From contig CAMJWT010000012.1 of the NCBI GenBank assembly GCA_946409545.1, positions 1-57,240 of the forward strand: a stretch of DNA of 57,240 nt, in the 5' to 3' direction. Under the pieces are notes generated by a model. That model did no database searches. It was given only the letters and a program-made list of their open reading frames with translations, and was not told where the DNA came from. The position numbers and the translations under genes were made by a program. This DNA is from RUG12783 sp946409545 (GTDB taxonomy: Bacteria; Bacillota_I; Bacilli_A; RF39; UBA660). Below, one piece after another: positions 25,445 to 34,713 of the stretch (positions are counted from its first letter, which is position 1; every line of letters begins with the position of its first letter).

Positions 25445-26863
25445 ATGCAATTACCTGATTTAAATAAAGCAAGAAAAAGAACAAAAGAAGAAGTTAAAAT
25501 AGATCATTTTAAATTAAAAAAAGAATATCAATCTTTAGGAAAAAATAAGACATATTATGTTAAAACATATGGTTGTCAAATGAATGAACATGATAGTGAA
25601 AATATATGTGGTTTACTTGATTCATGTGGTTTTTCGAAAAATGATGAAATGGAAGAAGCTGATTTAATAATATTAAACACTTGTTCTATTAGAGAGAATG
25701 CTCATAATAAAGCTTTTGGTATGTTAGGACGTCTTAAACATTTAAAAGAAAAAAGACCTAATATCATCGTTGCTGTATGTGGTTGTATGGCTCAAGAAGA
25801 AGTCGTTGTTAAAGAAATCTTATCTAAATATCGTAATGTTAACTTTATTTTTGGTACTCATAATTTATATGACTTACCAAAACTAATTAAAGATTGTTAT
25901 GATAATCCAAAAACTAACGTATGTGTATTATCAGAAGAAGGTAATATAGTTGAAGATCTTCCTGTTCGTCGTGTTAATAGTTATAAAGCTTATGTAAATA
26001 TTATTTATGGTTGTGATAAATTTTGTACATATTGTATCGTACCTTATACAAGAGGTAAACAAAGAAGTCGAAGAATGGAAGATATTCTTAATGAAGTTCG
26101 CAAACTAAAAGAAGATAATTATCAAGAAGTAACTCTTTTAGGTCAAAATGTAAATGCTTATGGTAAAGATCTTGATGAAGGTTATGATTTATCAGATTTA
26201 CTTCTTGAAGTTAGTAAGATAGGATTACCAAGAGTTCGTTTCATAACTAGTCATCCTTGGGACTTCACTGATAAAATGATTGAAGTTATTAAAAACAATA
26301 AAAATATTATGCCTTATATTCATTTACCTTTACAATCTGGTAGTGATAAAATACTAAAACTAATGGGTCGTCGTTATACAAGAGAATCTTATAAAGAATT
26401 ATTTAATAAATTAAAAGGAATTCCTGGTGTTAGTATAACAACAGATATTATAGTTGGATTCCCAGGAGAGACAGAAGATGACTTTAATGATACTTTAGAT
26501 ATGGTTAACTACTGTAAATATGATGGTGCGTTTACTTTTATATACTCACCACGTGTTGGAACCCCAGCTGCAAAACTTATGGAAAAAGATAGTTTAACGC
26601 TTCCTGAAAAAGAACAGAGATTATATAAACTTAATGAAATAATTAATAATTATTCACTAGAATCTAATAAAAAAATGGAAGGTAAAACTTTTGATGTTTT
26701 AGTAGAAGGTGATAGTATTAAAGATAATGAATTATTCGGCTATACCGAAACGAATAAACTCGTTAACTTTACTGGTAAGGGTGATTTAGTTGGTAAAATT
26801 GTTCCTGTTAAAATAACTTCTGCTAAAAGCTTTAGTTTAGATGGTGAGTTAGTTGAACAATAA
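25445..26863 (+). CDS. miaB: tRNA-2-methylthio-N6-dimethylallyladenosine synthase MiaB
   Basis: Radical-SAM methylthiotransferase acting on i6A37 of tRNAs reading UNN codons. The N-terminal domain has the auxiliary-cluster cysteines in 'KTYGCQMNEHDSE', 'LNTCSIRENA' and 'AVCGCMAQEE'; the radical-SAM CxxxCxxC is 'GCDKFCTYCIVPYTRG' (about 190-205); a TRAM domain ends the 472 residues. ATG 25445 follows AAGAGGGA; the TTG at 25427 is less likely. It needs Fe-S clusters from Suf. It overlaps the next gene by 11 bases. MtaB at 38098 is the t6A paralogue. Confidence 0.96.
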   Translation: MQLPDLNKARKRTKEEVKIDHFKLKKEYQSLGKNKTYYVKTYGCQMNEHDSENICGLLDSCGFSKNDEMEEADLIILNTCSIRENAHNKAFGMLGRLKHLKEKRPNIIVAVCGCMAQEEVVVKEILSKYRNVNFIFGTHNLYDLPKLIKDCYDNPKTNVCVLSEEGNIVEDLPVRRVNSYKAYVNIIYGCDKFCTYCIVPYTRGKQRSRRMEDILNEVRKLKEDNYQEVTLLGQNVNAYGKDLDEGYDLSDLLLEVSKIGLPRVRFITSHPWDFTDKMIEVIKNNKNIMPYIHLPLQSGSDKILKLMGRRYTRESYKELFNKLKGIPGVSITTDIIVGFPGETEDDFNDTLDMVNYCKYDGAFTFIYSPRVGTPAAKLMEKDSLTLPEKEQRLYKLNEIINNYSLESNKKMEGKTFDVLVEGDSIKDNELFGYTETNKLVNFTGKGDLVGKIVPVKITSAKSFSLDGELVEQ

Positions 26864-27176
26864 AGAAATATTAGATAAGGTCGATGATATTATTCGGGAA
26901 ATTGAGACAAGTCCTGATTATCAAAAATATTTAAAGTTAAAAGAAGATATTGGTAATAATAAAGAATTAGTTTTATTAATTAATGAAGTACGTCAAATGA
27001 ATAAAGATTTTGTCCACAAACTTGTGGATAAAAAAACTTTAGATAATAAGACTTATGAACTTAATAATCATCCTTTATATCGAGAATATTTAAATACTAT
27101 TGATGTTATAAATAATGAATTATCAATAATTGAAAATACGATTAATAATTATTTTAAAAAAAAGTTAGACAACTAA
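26853..27176 (+). CDS. YlbF/YmcA-family protein
   Basis: A 107-residue helical protein of the Com_YlbF family: 'DIIREIETSPDYQKYLKLKE' and a second helical hairpin with 'HPLYREYLNTIDVINNEL'. In B. subtilis, YmcA (RicA) lies next to miaB (ymcB) and forms with YlbF and YaaT an Fe-S complex that assists RNase Y and competence. The same adjacency here supports a YmcA-type protein, though it is shorter than 143 residues. It starts at TTG 26853 inside the end of miaB. Its partners are not in the window. Confidence 0.8.
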   Translation: MNNKEILDKVDDIIREIETSPDYQKYLKLKEDIGNNKELVLLINEVRQMNKDFVHKLVDKKTLDNKTYELNNHPLYREYLNTIDVINNELSIIENTINNYFKKKLDN

Positions 27177-27187
27177 CTTTTTTTTTA
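27157..27187 (+). terminator. Terminator after YlbF-family gene
   Basis: AAAAAGTTAG-ACAA-CTAACTTTTT, overlapping the stop codon. Confidence 0.85.
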
Positions 27188-27192
27188 CATTA

Positions 27193-27275
27193 TTTTGTGT
27201 AAATATTTATTCATTTTGTGTAAATATTTATTTTTTTTTGTGTAAATATTTATTTTTTTTGTGTAAACATATTTT
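27193..27275 (+). repeat. Four phased repeats TTTTGTGTAAATATTTATT
   Basis: Core GTGTAAAYAT starts at 27197, 27218, 27240 and 27261, spaced 21, 22 and 21 bases, about two helical turns. Copies 1-3 share TTTTGTGTAAATATTTATT, and copy 4 has GTGTAAACATATTT. They lie directly upstream of the promoter of the 27342 adhesin. Confidence 0.85.
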
Positions 27276-27289
27276 TTTCTTATGTTATA

Positions 27290-27298
27290 TGGTATGAT
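27290..27298 (+). promoter_or_regulatory. Extended -10 promoter of the VPITG adhesin
   Basis: TGG-TATGAT. No -35 box; the -35 position falls in the fourth phased repeat, which suggests activator- or repressor-controlled transcription. Confidence 0.5.
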
Positions 27299-27341
27299 GA
27301 TTATGTTAGATAATAAAAGTAAATAAAATGGAGTGTATGAT

Positions 27342-30300
27342 ATGAAAAATATTTTTGAAAAAAAACAAATTTTTGCTTTAAGTTTAATTGCTTTAATAGG
27401 AACGATAGTTGCATTTGTATTAAAAAATGCTAGTTATGCTGCTCCTCTTAGTACTACAATGAAGGATTATTCTAATTATCCGACATCTATACCGGTGTCA
27501 TATTCTTATTCAACTATTGTGTATAATGCTAATACAGAATTTGTAGATGAATCAAATAATGCTAATGGTTGGACAACGGTTGCTGGTGTTAGAGTACCAA
27601 AGTATTTACATCAAAGATCAGGTAAAATACAAGTTTTAATTAAAAATAGTGCGATGGATGCTAATGGTAATCCATTAAATGTTAGAATTACTGCTGATAA
27701 TATCACACCATGGTCAGAAGCTAGTACTGGTGTTTATATAGCATTTTTACCAGAAATACTAATATCTGATAATCAATTGGCTCCAACTCCTTCGAATAAT
27801 ACATCACATCCTTTAACTACTGGTGAACCAATATTATTTGCCTTAAATGCTGATCGGGCAGAATGTGATTTCACGATAACATATTTAAATCAAGATGGAA
27901 CTGTTGCAACACAAATTAATAACGTTTTATCATCATATTATGATATAGATGTTCCTGGAAATGTATCTGGTGCCTTCTTAAATGGTACTGAAGGTTTTAA
28001 ACCATTAACAGGTAATAATACAATTTATTATAATAAGAATCAAGTTACTCATGGTGCTAATTATTTAGTTTCTATAGTAGAATCTGATGGTGGTATTGGT
28101 ATTGGTAGTTATGTACAAGGAAATTATGTAAACATTATGGATGCCAATTCTCCATTATTCCAAACTACAGCTGTAGTTCATTCGACTTCCGTTGGTGGTG
28201 TATATAAAATCCACTATGGTGGTACTGGCTGTGGTATCGCTTATATGTTTATTTCACCAACTAAATTTGAAGAACCAACTCCAACGAAGACTGTTCTTCA
28301 AGGTAGTGGACCATATTATTTAAATAATTCATTTACTTATCGTATATCACGTTATGCTCCAAATAACTACTTTGCAAGTGCATTTGGATTGAATCAAGCT
28401 TATGGTGCTACATTATTCCCAACTAATACGTTATATGATCGATTTGAAATAACTGATACACTAGAAAACTATTTAACAATTAATACTAATGGTATTAAAG
28501 TTTATAATGAAAGTGGAACTGATGTTACTTCATACTTTAATGTTCAAGTTAGTGGAAAAACAGTAACTGCATCTGCAAAATCTAATATTTTAAGTAGTGG
28601 TAGTTTTTATGGACATTTTTATAAATTAGATATACCAGTAACATTTGCAACATATAAAGCTGGAACAACGATTTCCAATGTTGCTCAAGTAAATTCTAAA
28701 ATAGTTAATTCTTCTCTTGTACAACAAAATACACCAAATGTTGATGTTTCAATTAAATATAAAGTAGTAAGTAGACACTTCTTAGCTAATACTACTCCAA
28801 ATGAGCAATCATTAAATAATCCAATATTAGTTTCAAGAACAAATACTAAATTATGTGATGATATTGCGATAAATAATTCAGCTAATCATGGAGCATCATT
28901 TACGACTAATCCATGTAGCACTTTAACAACGGCAACATCTCAATATCGATTTAGAGAAATTCTTGTAAATGGAATGGATAAAAATAACTTAAATATTACA
29001 CCAGCGCTTAAGGCAACATGGAATGCTGATGGTACAGGTGGTGCCAACTCAAATGGTGTTTATACAAATACGGTTCAAGGAAACTTAACAGATTCAAGTG
29101 GCATTGTATATATTGATTACTATTATGAAATGAAACCTGCTAAAGTAACTGTTCATCATTATAAAAAAGGTACGACAGAAGAAATATGTCCAGCAGAAAC
29201 ATCAGTATTACCATATAATACTGCTTATGAAAAAAATAAATGTAGTAATGAAACTTCATTAGGCAATTATATTTATGCATATGTTGTATCTAATGATTCT
29301 AATGCTACAATCAATGATCCACTAGGAAAAGTTACTGGTAATGTTAAGGGTAATATAGAAATTACATTCTATTATGAGTTAACAACTGTTGATGCTAATC
29401 CTAAAAAGGAAGCTCCAACATTATTCCATTCAAGGAATGAAGCTTTCAATTATAAGATAACAGATACTGTTAAGATTAAAGATTATCGTGGAGATGCAAC
29501 AATTACTGTAACCGATAAGTTAGAATATGAAATTGATACAACACGTTCAAATCTTGCAGGTGGTACTTATAATAATGATAATAAGACAATTACATGGACT
29601 ATTCCATGGAATAATATCAACACTAATGGTCAAAATAATGATACTGTAACGAAAGATATTTCAATTGACTTTACAGTTTATTATAATAATGTTCCAAGTG
29701 ATGTTGAAGTTATAACTAATAGTGTAGTAGAGAACGTTGATACTGCTAAAGTAGATAAAGAGACTAATACATATGCTGATACTCAAATAGATCTATATAC
29801 ATTAATTGTTCATCATTATAAAGAAGGAACAACTCAAGAATTATGTCCTACAACAACAGAAATTTTAGATGAGGGAACAAGTTATACAAAAACTACTTGT
29901 GATCTTGATGAATATGATTTCGTTGAAGTTAAGAAAGATGGAACTGTATTAGAAGATAATCCAGGAACGGTTACTGATAATATAAATGGTGATACGACTC
30001 TTGATTTTATTTATCGTAAGAAAGATAGTACACTTGAAACCGTTATTACAAAAACTGGTCCAGATGAATTAACGAGTGTGTCTCAAGAAGTAACATATGA
30101 TATTCATTATGAAGGTCATGTTGTTGATTATCGTGGTGATGGTTTAATAACTATTACAGATACTCTTCCATACAAGATAGATACTAGTAAATCAGATCTT
30201 GATGGTGGAGAATATGATGGCGAATATAAGATTGTATGGCAAGTTAATTGGAATGGCATCGATACATATAATGGAGAAAATGATACTATTACAGTAGATA

Positions 30301-31007
30301 AGAAGATTAAAGTTGTATTCTCAGATCTTAACGTCGATGATAAGACTATGACTAATGGAGTTGAAGCTAAAACTACTCTTGATGAGAAAACGGATTTAGT
30401 ATTAGCAACAAAAGATACTGATATTAAACTTCCTGGTATTATAATTGTTCATCATTACCTTCATGGAACTACTGAAAAGTTATTTGATGATGATATAGCA
30501 ATTGGTTTAGTACATGAAAAATATCATGCCCAACCAAAAGATAAAGATGGTTATGTTGTTGTTACAAGACCAGAATATGAAGATGTTGAATTTACAATTG
30601 ATGAACAAGAACTCGTTTATACTTATGAAAAATTGAAATTTGATATTGTAACTGAAGTTATTGGTGGCGGTGGTGATATCGTCGGTGATGAAAAAATCTC
30701 AAGTGGAGATGATTCAACTATCGATTACATTGTTATAACACCTGATGATGGATATGAAATCCAACGAGTAGTTATTGATGGAGAAGAGATAGAAGTTACT
30801 AATAAAAATAAAATGATTATTGATAACTTTAAAAATGTTAGAGAAAATCATTTAGTTCAAGTACAATTTACTGAAAAACCAATTAAAGTACCAATTACTG
30901 GTAGTAATACAAAACTAATACCTATCGCAATTATTGCTATAATATTAGGTATCGTTATTGCAATTAAAACCGGTTATCTTAGTAAAGTTTTTAAGAAAAG
31001 TCTATAA
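27342..31007 (+). CDS. Large surface adhesin with VPITG sortase signal
   Basis: A 1221-residue secreted protein. Signal peptide about 1-34 ('SYAAP' end). The N-terminal 430 residues are beta-rich and unassigned. Then come DUF11/isopeptide-like domains with 'NYKITDTVKIKDYRGDATI' and 'TYDIHYEGHVVDYRGDGLI', alternating with MucBP-like repeats starting 'VHHYKKGTTEEICP', 'VHHYKEGTTQELCP' and 'VHHYLHGTTEKLF'. The C terminus is a cell-wall sorting signal: 'VPITGS', a hydrophobic stretch 'LIPIAIIAIILGIVIAI' and a basic tail. VPITG is close to LPxTG, so it is the best substrate in the window for the two sortases. ATG 27342 follows GGAGTG. Regulation probably works through the phased repeats. Confidence 0.85.
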   Translation: MKNIFEKKQIFALSLIALIGTIVAFVLKNASYAAPLSTTMKDYSNYPTSIPVSYSYSTIVYNANTEFVDESNNANGWTTVAGVRVPKYLHQRSGKIQVLIKNSAMDANGNPLNVRITADNITPWSEASTGVYIAFLPEILISDNQLAPTPSNNTSHPLTTGEPILFALNADRAECDFTITYLNQDGTVATQINNVLSSYYDIDVPGNVSGAFLNGTEGFKPLTGNNTIYYNKNQVTHGANYLVSIVESDGGIGIGSYVQGNYVNIMDANSPLFQTTAVVHSTSVGGVYKIHYGGTGCGIAYMFISPTKFEEPTPTKTVLQGSGPYYLNNSFTYRISRYAPNNYFASAFGLNQAYGATLFPTNTLYDRFEITDTLENYLTINTNGIKVYNESGTDVTSYFNVQVSGKTVTASAKSNILSSGSFYGHFYKLDIPVTFATYKAGTTISNVAQVNSKIVNSSLVQQNTPNVDVSIKYKVVSRHFLANTTPNEQSLNNPILVSRTNTKLCDDIAINNSANHGASFTTNPCSTLTTATSQYRFREILVNGMDKNNLNITPALKATWNADGTGGANSNGVYTNTVQGNLTDSSGIVYIDYYYEMKPAKVTVHHYKKGTTEEICPAETSVLPYNTAYEKNKCSNETSLGNYIYAYVVSNDSNATINDPLGKVTGNVKGNIEITFYYELTTVDANPKKEAPTLFHSRNEAFNYKITDTVKIKDYRGDATITVTDKLEYEIDTTRSNLAGGTYNNDNKTITWTIPWNNINTNGQNNDTVTKDISIDFTVYYNNVPSDVEVITNSVVENVDTAKVDKETNTYADTQIDLYTLIVHHYKEGTTQELCPTTTEILDEGTSYTKTTCDLDEYDFVEVKKDGTVLEDNPGTVTDNINGDTTLDFIYRKKDSTLETVITKTGPDELTSVSQEVTYDIHYEGHVVDYRGDGLITITDTLPYKIDTSKSDLDGGEYDGEYKIVWQVNWNGIDTYNGENDTITVDKKIKVVFSDLNVDDKTMTNGVEAKTTLDEKTDLVLATKDTDIKLPGIIIVHHYLHGTTEKLFDDDIAIGLVHEKYHAQPKDKDGYVVVTRPEYEDVEFTIDEQELVYTYEKLKFDIVTEVIGGGGDIVGDEKISSGDDSTIDYIVITPDDGYEIQRVVIDGEEIEVTNKNKMIIDNFKNVRENHLVQVQFTEKPIKVPITGSNTKLIPIAIIAIILGIVIAIKTGYLSKVFKKSL

Positions 31008-31024
31008 TTTATAGACTTTTTTTA
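30996..31024 (+). terminator. Terminator after adhesin
   Basis: AAAAGTCTAT pairs with ATAGACTTTT, with Ts; overlaps the stop codon. Confidence 0.85.
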
Positions 31025-31056
31025 TTTTGATTTATATAATAAACGTAGGTGATAAT

Positions 31057-31920
31057 ATGAAATTAACCAATGATTATAAAGATTATGAAATACTAGATGC
31101 TAGTTGTGGTATGAAACTAGAAAGATGGGATAAATATTATTTATTAAGACCAGATCCAGCGGTTATTTGGGATAATGGTGACTTAGAAAATAAATATAAA
31201 AATTTAATTCATAGTGTTTATTATCGTAGTAATAAAGGTGGAGGTCATTGGGAAAATAGAAAAAATCTTCCTAGTGATTGGACGATTAAATATCATGATT
31301 TAGTTTTTAATATTAAACAAATGGGTTTTAAACATACAGGTTTATTTCCAGAACAAGCTTATAACTGGAATTTTATGATGGATAAAATAAAAAATTGTGG
31401 TCGTAAAATAAAAGTCTTAAATCTTTTTGCATACACAGGTGGTGCTACTATCGCTTGTATCAAAGCAGGAGCTCATGTAACTCATGTTGATTCAAGTCGT
31501 GGTATGGTTGATTGGGCAAAAGAAAATGTTAAAAGCAACAATCTAGATGAAAATATGGTTCGTTATATTGTCGATGATGTTATTAAATTTGTATCTCGTG
31601 AAATAAGAAGAGGTAATAAGTATGATGCCATTATAATGGATCCTCCTGCTTATGGACGTGGTGCTAATGGTGAAGTTTGGGATCTTGAAAAAGATTTATT
31701 TAAATTACTTTCTCTTTGTAAAGAAGTATTATCAGATGAACCATTATTTGTACTAGTAAACTCATATTCTGGTTTATCTCCTGTTCTTCTTGATAATTTA
31801 TTACGTTTAACAATTAATAAAGATAATACTGGTTGGATTACATGTGACGAGATTGGTCTTCCAATAAAGGGTGGACTTGTATTACCATGTGGTATTTATG
31901 GAAGAATTGAATATGAATAA
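31057..31920 (+). CDS. SAM-dependent methyltransferase, RlmK/RlmI-like
   Basis: A class I methyltransferase of 287 residues. SAM motif 'VLNLFAYTGGATIACIKAG' (about 125-144), acidic 'HVDSSRGM' and catalytic 'IIMDPPAYGRG' (about 194-204) fit the PF10672-type family, whose members methylate 23S rRNA. The PUA domain of RlmI is absent. The target here is not known. ATG 31057 follows AGGTGATAAT. The gene overlaps the pseudouridine synthase by eight bases, so both are probably one RNA-modification operon. Confidence 0.85.
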   Translation: MKLTNDYKDYEILDASCGMKLERWDKYYLLRPDPAVIWDNGDLENKYKNLIHSVYYRSNKGGGHWENRKNLPSDWTIKYHDLVFNIKQMGFKHTGLFPEQAYNWNFMMDKIKNCGRKIKVLNLFAYTGGATIACIKAGAHVTHVDSSRGMVDWAKENVKSNNLDENMVRYIVDDVIKFVSREIRRGNKYDAIIMDPPAYGRGANGEVWDLEKDLFKLLSLCKEVLSDEPLFVLVNSYSGLSPVLLDNLLRLTINKDNTGWITCDEIGLPIKGGLVLPCGIYGRIEYE

Positions 31921-32575
31921 TTTAGAAATATTATATGAAGATAATCATGTGATAGTTGTTTTTAAACCAATTAATATCTTAAGTCAAGGTGATATTACAG
32001 GTGATATTGATATGCTTACTATCATAAAAAAATATATTAAAGAAAAATATCATAAACCTGGTAATGTCTATTTAGGTCTTGTCCATAGACTTGACCGTGT
32101 AACAAGTGGCGTAATGGTTTTTGCTAAAACAAGTAAAGCAGCAAGTCGTCTTTCAGAATCTATTCGAAAAAATGAATTAACTAAAGATTATCTTGCGATT
32201 GTTCATGGAAAAGTCGATAGTGGAAGAATGGAAGATTACCTTTTGAAAAAAGATGATTTTAGTACCGTTGTTTCTAAAGAAGGTAAACTTGCTATATTAA
32301 ATTATCAATTATTAGAGTATAATAAAGATAAGGATATCTCTTTGGTTAATGTTCATCTAGAAACCGGAAGACATCATCAAATAAGAGTTCAGTTTAAATC
32401 ACGTAATCATCCTCTTATTGGTGATAAAAGATATGGGAATGATTCTTATGATAATCTTGGTTTATGTGCTTATCATCTTGAATTTATTCATCCTGTAACA
32501 AAAGAATTAAAAAGTTTTACTAGATACCCTAAAGGAGATATTTGGAATTTTAAATGGTTAAAGGAGAAGTTATGA
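31913..32575 (+). CDS. RluA-family pseudouridine synthase
   Basis: 220 residues with the catalytic motif 'HRLDRVTSGVMVFAKT' (the Asp is the nucleophile) and 'ETGRHHQIRVQF' near the C terminus. The family converts uridine to pseudouridine in 23S rRNA or tRNA. No S4 domain precedes the catalytic domain, as in the small RluA/TruC/YqcB-like members; the exact target is not clear. ATG 31913 lies within the end of the upstream methyltransferase. It overlaps the next gene by four bases. Confidence 0.92.
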   Translation: MNNLEILYEDNHVIVVFKPINILSQGDITGDIDMLTIIKKYIKEKYHKPGNVYLGLVHRLDRVTSGVMVFAKTSKAASRLSESIRKNELTKDYLAIVHGKVDSGRMEDYLLKKDDFSTVVSKEGKLAILNYQLLEYNKDKDISLVNVHLETGRHHQIRVQFKSRNHPLIGDKRYGNDSYDNLGLCAYHLEFIHPVTKELKSFTRYPKGDIWNFKWLKEKL

Positions 32576-33648
32576 AAAATAAGTTATATGTTACGGTAAT
32601 ATTAGTTTTTGTTTTAACAATTCTTGTAACTGTTTATTCAACTATACAATTTTCACAAAAGAATAAAAATAACGAAGAAGACCAAGAAGTTATCAGTTTA
32701 TCTAATGGATGGGTTGAAAATAGCGTTACAGATTATAAATTAACTATTCATGGCTCTTATTATTTATCAACTGATTTAGATAGTGATATTACTCATGATT
32801 ATTATTGTGAAACCCCTGATTGTGAATTTATTACAGGTAATGATAATTATGCTTTAATACGTGATAATGGTTATTTAATATTTAGTTTATTTGATAATGG
32901 AGTTTATTATTTAAGTGATTTTGAATATGAATTAGATGAAATTCAATTTTTAGTTAATAATGGAACTTTATATGGAATTATATATCGTAATGGAAATAAT
33001 GATTTCTATTATTCACTAGATACTAATGATTATTATTTTGTTAATGATAATATTGAAATTGATGCTAATTCAAAATATGTTATTGATAAAAATGAATTAA
33101 TTATTAAAGAAGATGATCATTATTCTTTAGTTAATTATTTAACAATGGAACAATTAATAGTGGCTTCTAATTTAGAACTTAATTATTATGAAAAAGAAAA
33201 TGATTATTTAATACTTGCAAGTGATTATATAGGTGATATTATTAATGTTTATACTTCTAGTCTAAAAAGTGTTAATATACCATCAATAAAGAAAGTAGGA
33301 CTATCTAATAATCATGTTATCTTAACTGATTATAGTAACAAGTTTTTTGTTAAAAACTTCAATAATGAGACAATTATGATTAGTGAAGAATATGATGATA
33401 TTTATGACATAATAAGAGGCTTAGTAATCGCTAAACGTGATGATAAATTATTAATTATTAATTCATCTTGTGAAGTACTAAAAGAAATAGATCTTAATGG
33501 TATGGAATATGATCGTATTAGAAGTGGTTATAATAATGAATCTATTGATTATGAAGAAGGACTATATCTATATATTGGAAATGATTTTAATTATCAAGAA
33601 ATATATTTTAATCCTGAAACTTTAGAATCTTATCAAAAAGATGTTTAA
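32572..33648 (+). CDS. Membrane-anchored unknown protein, repeat-rich
   Basis: 358 residues: one N-terminal membrane helix (about 5-24), then an acidic, Tyr/Asn/Asp-rich extracellular part of beta strands with loosely repeated units ('NYALIRDNGYLIFSLFDNG', 'NGTLYGIIYRNGNNDFYY', 'KLLIINSSCEVLKEIDLNG'), suggesting a beta-propeller-like or WG-repeat-like fold. No enzyme motif. ATG 32572 follows AAAGGAGAAG and overlaps the pseudouridine synthase stop, so it belongs to that operon. Function unknown. Confidence 0.65.
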   Translation: MKNKLYVTVILVFVLTILVTVYSTIQFSQKNKNNEEDQEVISLSNGWVENSVTDYKLTIHGSYYLSTDLDSDITHDYYCETPDCEFITGNDNYALIRDNGYLIFSLFDNGVYYLSDFEYELDEIQFLVNNGTLYGIIYRNGNNDFYYSLDTNDYYFVNDNIEIDANSKYVIDKNELIIKEDDHYSLVNYLTMEQLIVASNLELNYYEKENDYLILASDYIGDIINVYTSSLKSVNIPSIKKVGLSNNHVILTDYSNKFFVKNFNNETIMISEEYDDIYDIIRGLVIAKRDDKLLIINSSCEVLKEIDLNGMEYDRIRSGYNNESIDYEEGLYLYIGNDFNYQEIYFNPETLESYQKDV

Positions 33649-33667
33649 TTCTTCTTGTAAAAAAGTC

Positions 33668-33695
33668 TTGCAATTTATTTATTTTATGTTATAAT
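33668..33695 (+). promoter_or_regulatory. Promoter of rplS
   Basis: TTGCAA (33668-33673) and extended -10 TGT-TATAAT (33687-33695), spacer 16. The leader of about 75 bases contains a small GTTTAT-GTA-ATAAAC hairpin at 33713-33727; whether it is a ribosomal leader is not clear. Confidence 0.7.
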
Positions 33696-33779
33696 TTTAT
33701 GAGTAATCCGCTGTTTATGTAATAAACTTTTCATTTAGTTTTTAAATATGATTATGATATAAAGAAAAGGAGATTTAAA

Positions 33780-34118
33780 ATGAACGTAATTGATAAGATT
33801 GAAAAAAGTCAAATGAACCCTAACATTCCAGAGTTTCGTGTTGGTGACTTAGTAAAAGTTGATGTTAAGATTATCGAAGGTAAACGTGAAAGAATTCAAG
33901 CTTATGAAGGTGTTGTTATTTCTCGTAAAGGTTCAGGACTAAATGAAACTTTTACAGTTAGAAAGACTTCAGCTGGTGTAGGTGTTGAAAGAATTTTCGC
34001 TGTTCATTCACCTAAGGTAGCTAGTATTACTGTTGTTCGTCGTGGTAAAGCAAGACGTGCTAAGTTAACATTCTTAAGAAACTTAAAGGGTCAATACAAA
34101 ATTGAAGAAAGAGCATAA
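33780..34118 (+). CDS. rplS: 50S ribosomal protein L19
   Basis: Located at the 30S-50S interface. 'FRVGDLVKVDVKIIEGKRER', 'QAYEGVVISRKGSG', 'VRKTSAGVGVERIF' and 'HSPKVASITVVRRGKARRAK' are the family signature, and 112 residues is the normal length. ATG 33780 follows AAAAGGAGAT. It has its own promoter and a terminator. trmD and rimM, usual neighbours, are not next to it. Confidence 0.98.
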   Translation: MNVIDKIEKSQMNPNIPEFRVGDLVKVDVKIIEGKRERIQAYEGVVISRKGSGLNETFTVRKTSAGVGVERIFAVHSPKVASITVVRRGKARRAKLTFLRNLKGQYKIEERA

Positions 34119-34146
34119 AAGATAAGGATTAACCCTTATCTTTTTT
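34117..34146 (+). terminator. Terminator after rplS
   Basis: AAAGATAAGG pairs with CCTTATCTTT around ATTAAC, then Ts. Confidence 0.85.
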
Positions 34147-34159
34147 GTAGGTGTTTAAA

Positions 34160-34666
34160 ATGAAAATATTTAAAGAAGTAATGAGTTATGTCATTATTAT
34201 CGCTGTTGTATTATTATTTAAGTTTTTTATTATTTCACCAATTAGAGTAAGTGGTGATAGTATGAAACCAACTCTTCATAATGGAGAATTCATGTTATTA
34301 AATGAAATTGGTTATCGACTTAATGGTGTAAAAAGATTTGATATTGTCGTTATTAATACCAAAGATGAAATTATTATTAAAAGAATAATTGGTCTTCCTG
34401 GTGAACATATTAAATATCAAGATAATAAGCTTTTCATTAATGATAAAGAAGTAGAAGAACCATTTGAACATGAAATAACTCATAATTATGATATTCATGA
34501 ATTAAATAGTGAAGTTATCCCTGAAGGTTATTATTTTGTTTTAGGAGATAATCGTGGAAACTCTAGCGATTCAAGAATTATTGGTTTTATTAGTAAAGAT
34601 CAAATAAGAGGTAAGGTTATTAAAAAAGTATTATTTCCATTCTCTAAAATTCGTACTGTAAAATAG
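34160..34666 (+). CDS. lepB: Type I signal peptidase
   Basis: Removes signal peptides from exported proteins. 168 residues with one N-terminal membrane helix (about 8-28), the nucleophile Ser in 'VSGDSMKPTLHNGE' (about 38), the general-base Lys in 'IIIKRIIGLPGE' (about 78), and box E 'YFVLGDNRGNSSDSR' (about 130-144). The size is typical of the short Firmicutes SipS type. ATG 34160 follows TAGGTG. In many Firmicutes lepB also follows rplS. It could serve the signal-peptide proteins of this window. Confidence 0.95.
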   Translation: MKIFKEVMSYVIIIAVVLLFKFFIISPIRVSGDSMKPTLHNGEFMLLNEIGYRLNGVKRFDIVVINTKDEIIIKRIIGLPGEHIKYQDNKLFINDKEVEEPFEHEITHNYDIHELNSEVIPEGYYFVLGDNRGNSSDSRIIGFISKDQIRGKVIKKVLFPFSKIRTVK

Positions 34667-34687
34667 TCACTTAGGTGACTTTTTTTG
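34665..34687 (+). terminator. Terminator after lepB
   Basis: AGTCAC-TTAG-GTGACT followed by a T run. Confidence 0.85.
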
Positions 34688-34694
34688 TTATAAT
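34686..34694 (+). promoter_or_regulatory. Extended -10 promoter
   Basis: TGT-TATAAT beginning in the terminator T run, 19 bases before the ATG at 34714. Confidence 0.6.
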
Positions 34695-34713
34695 AAATTA
34701 AAGTGGAGGTTAT

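Noticed and set aside
27193..27275. Repeat array before the adhesin as a CRISPR
   Set aside because: Units are 21-22 bp with no unique spacers and no cas genes.
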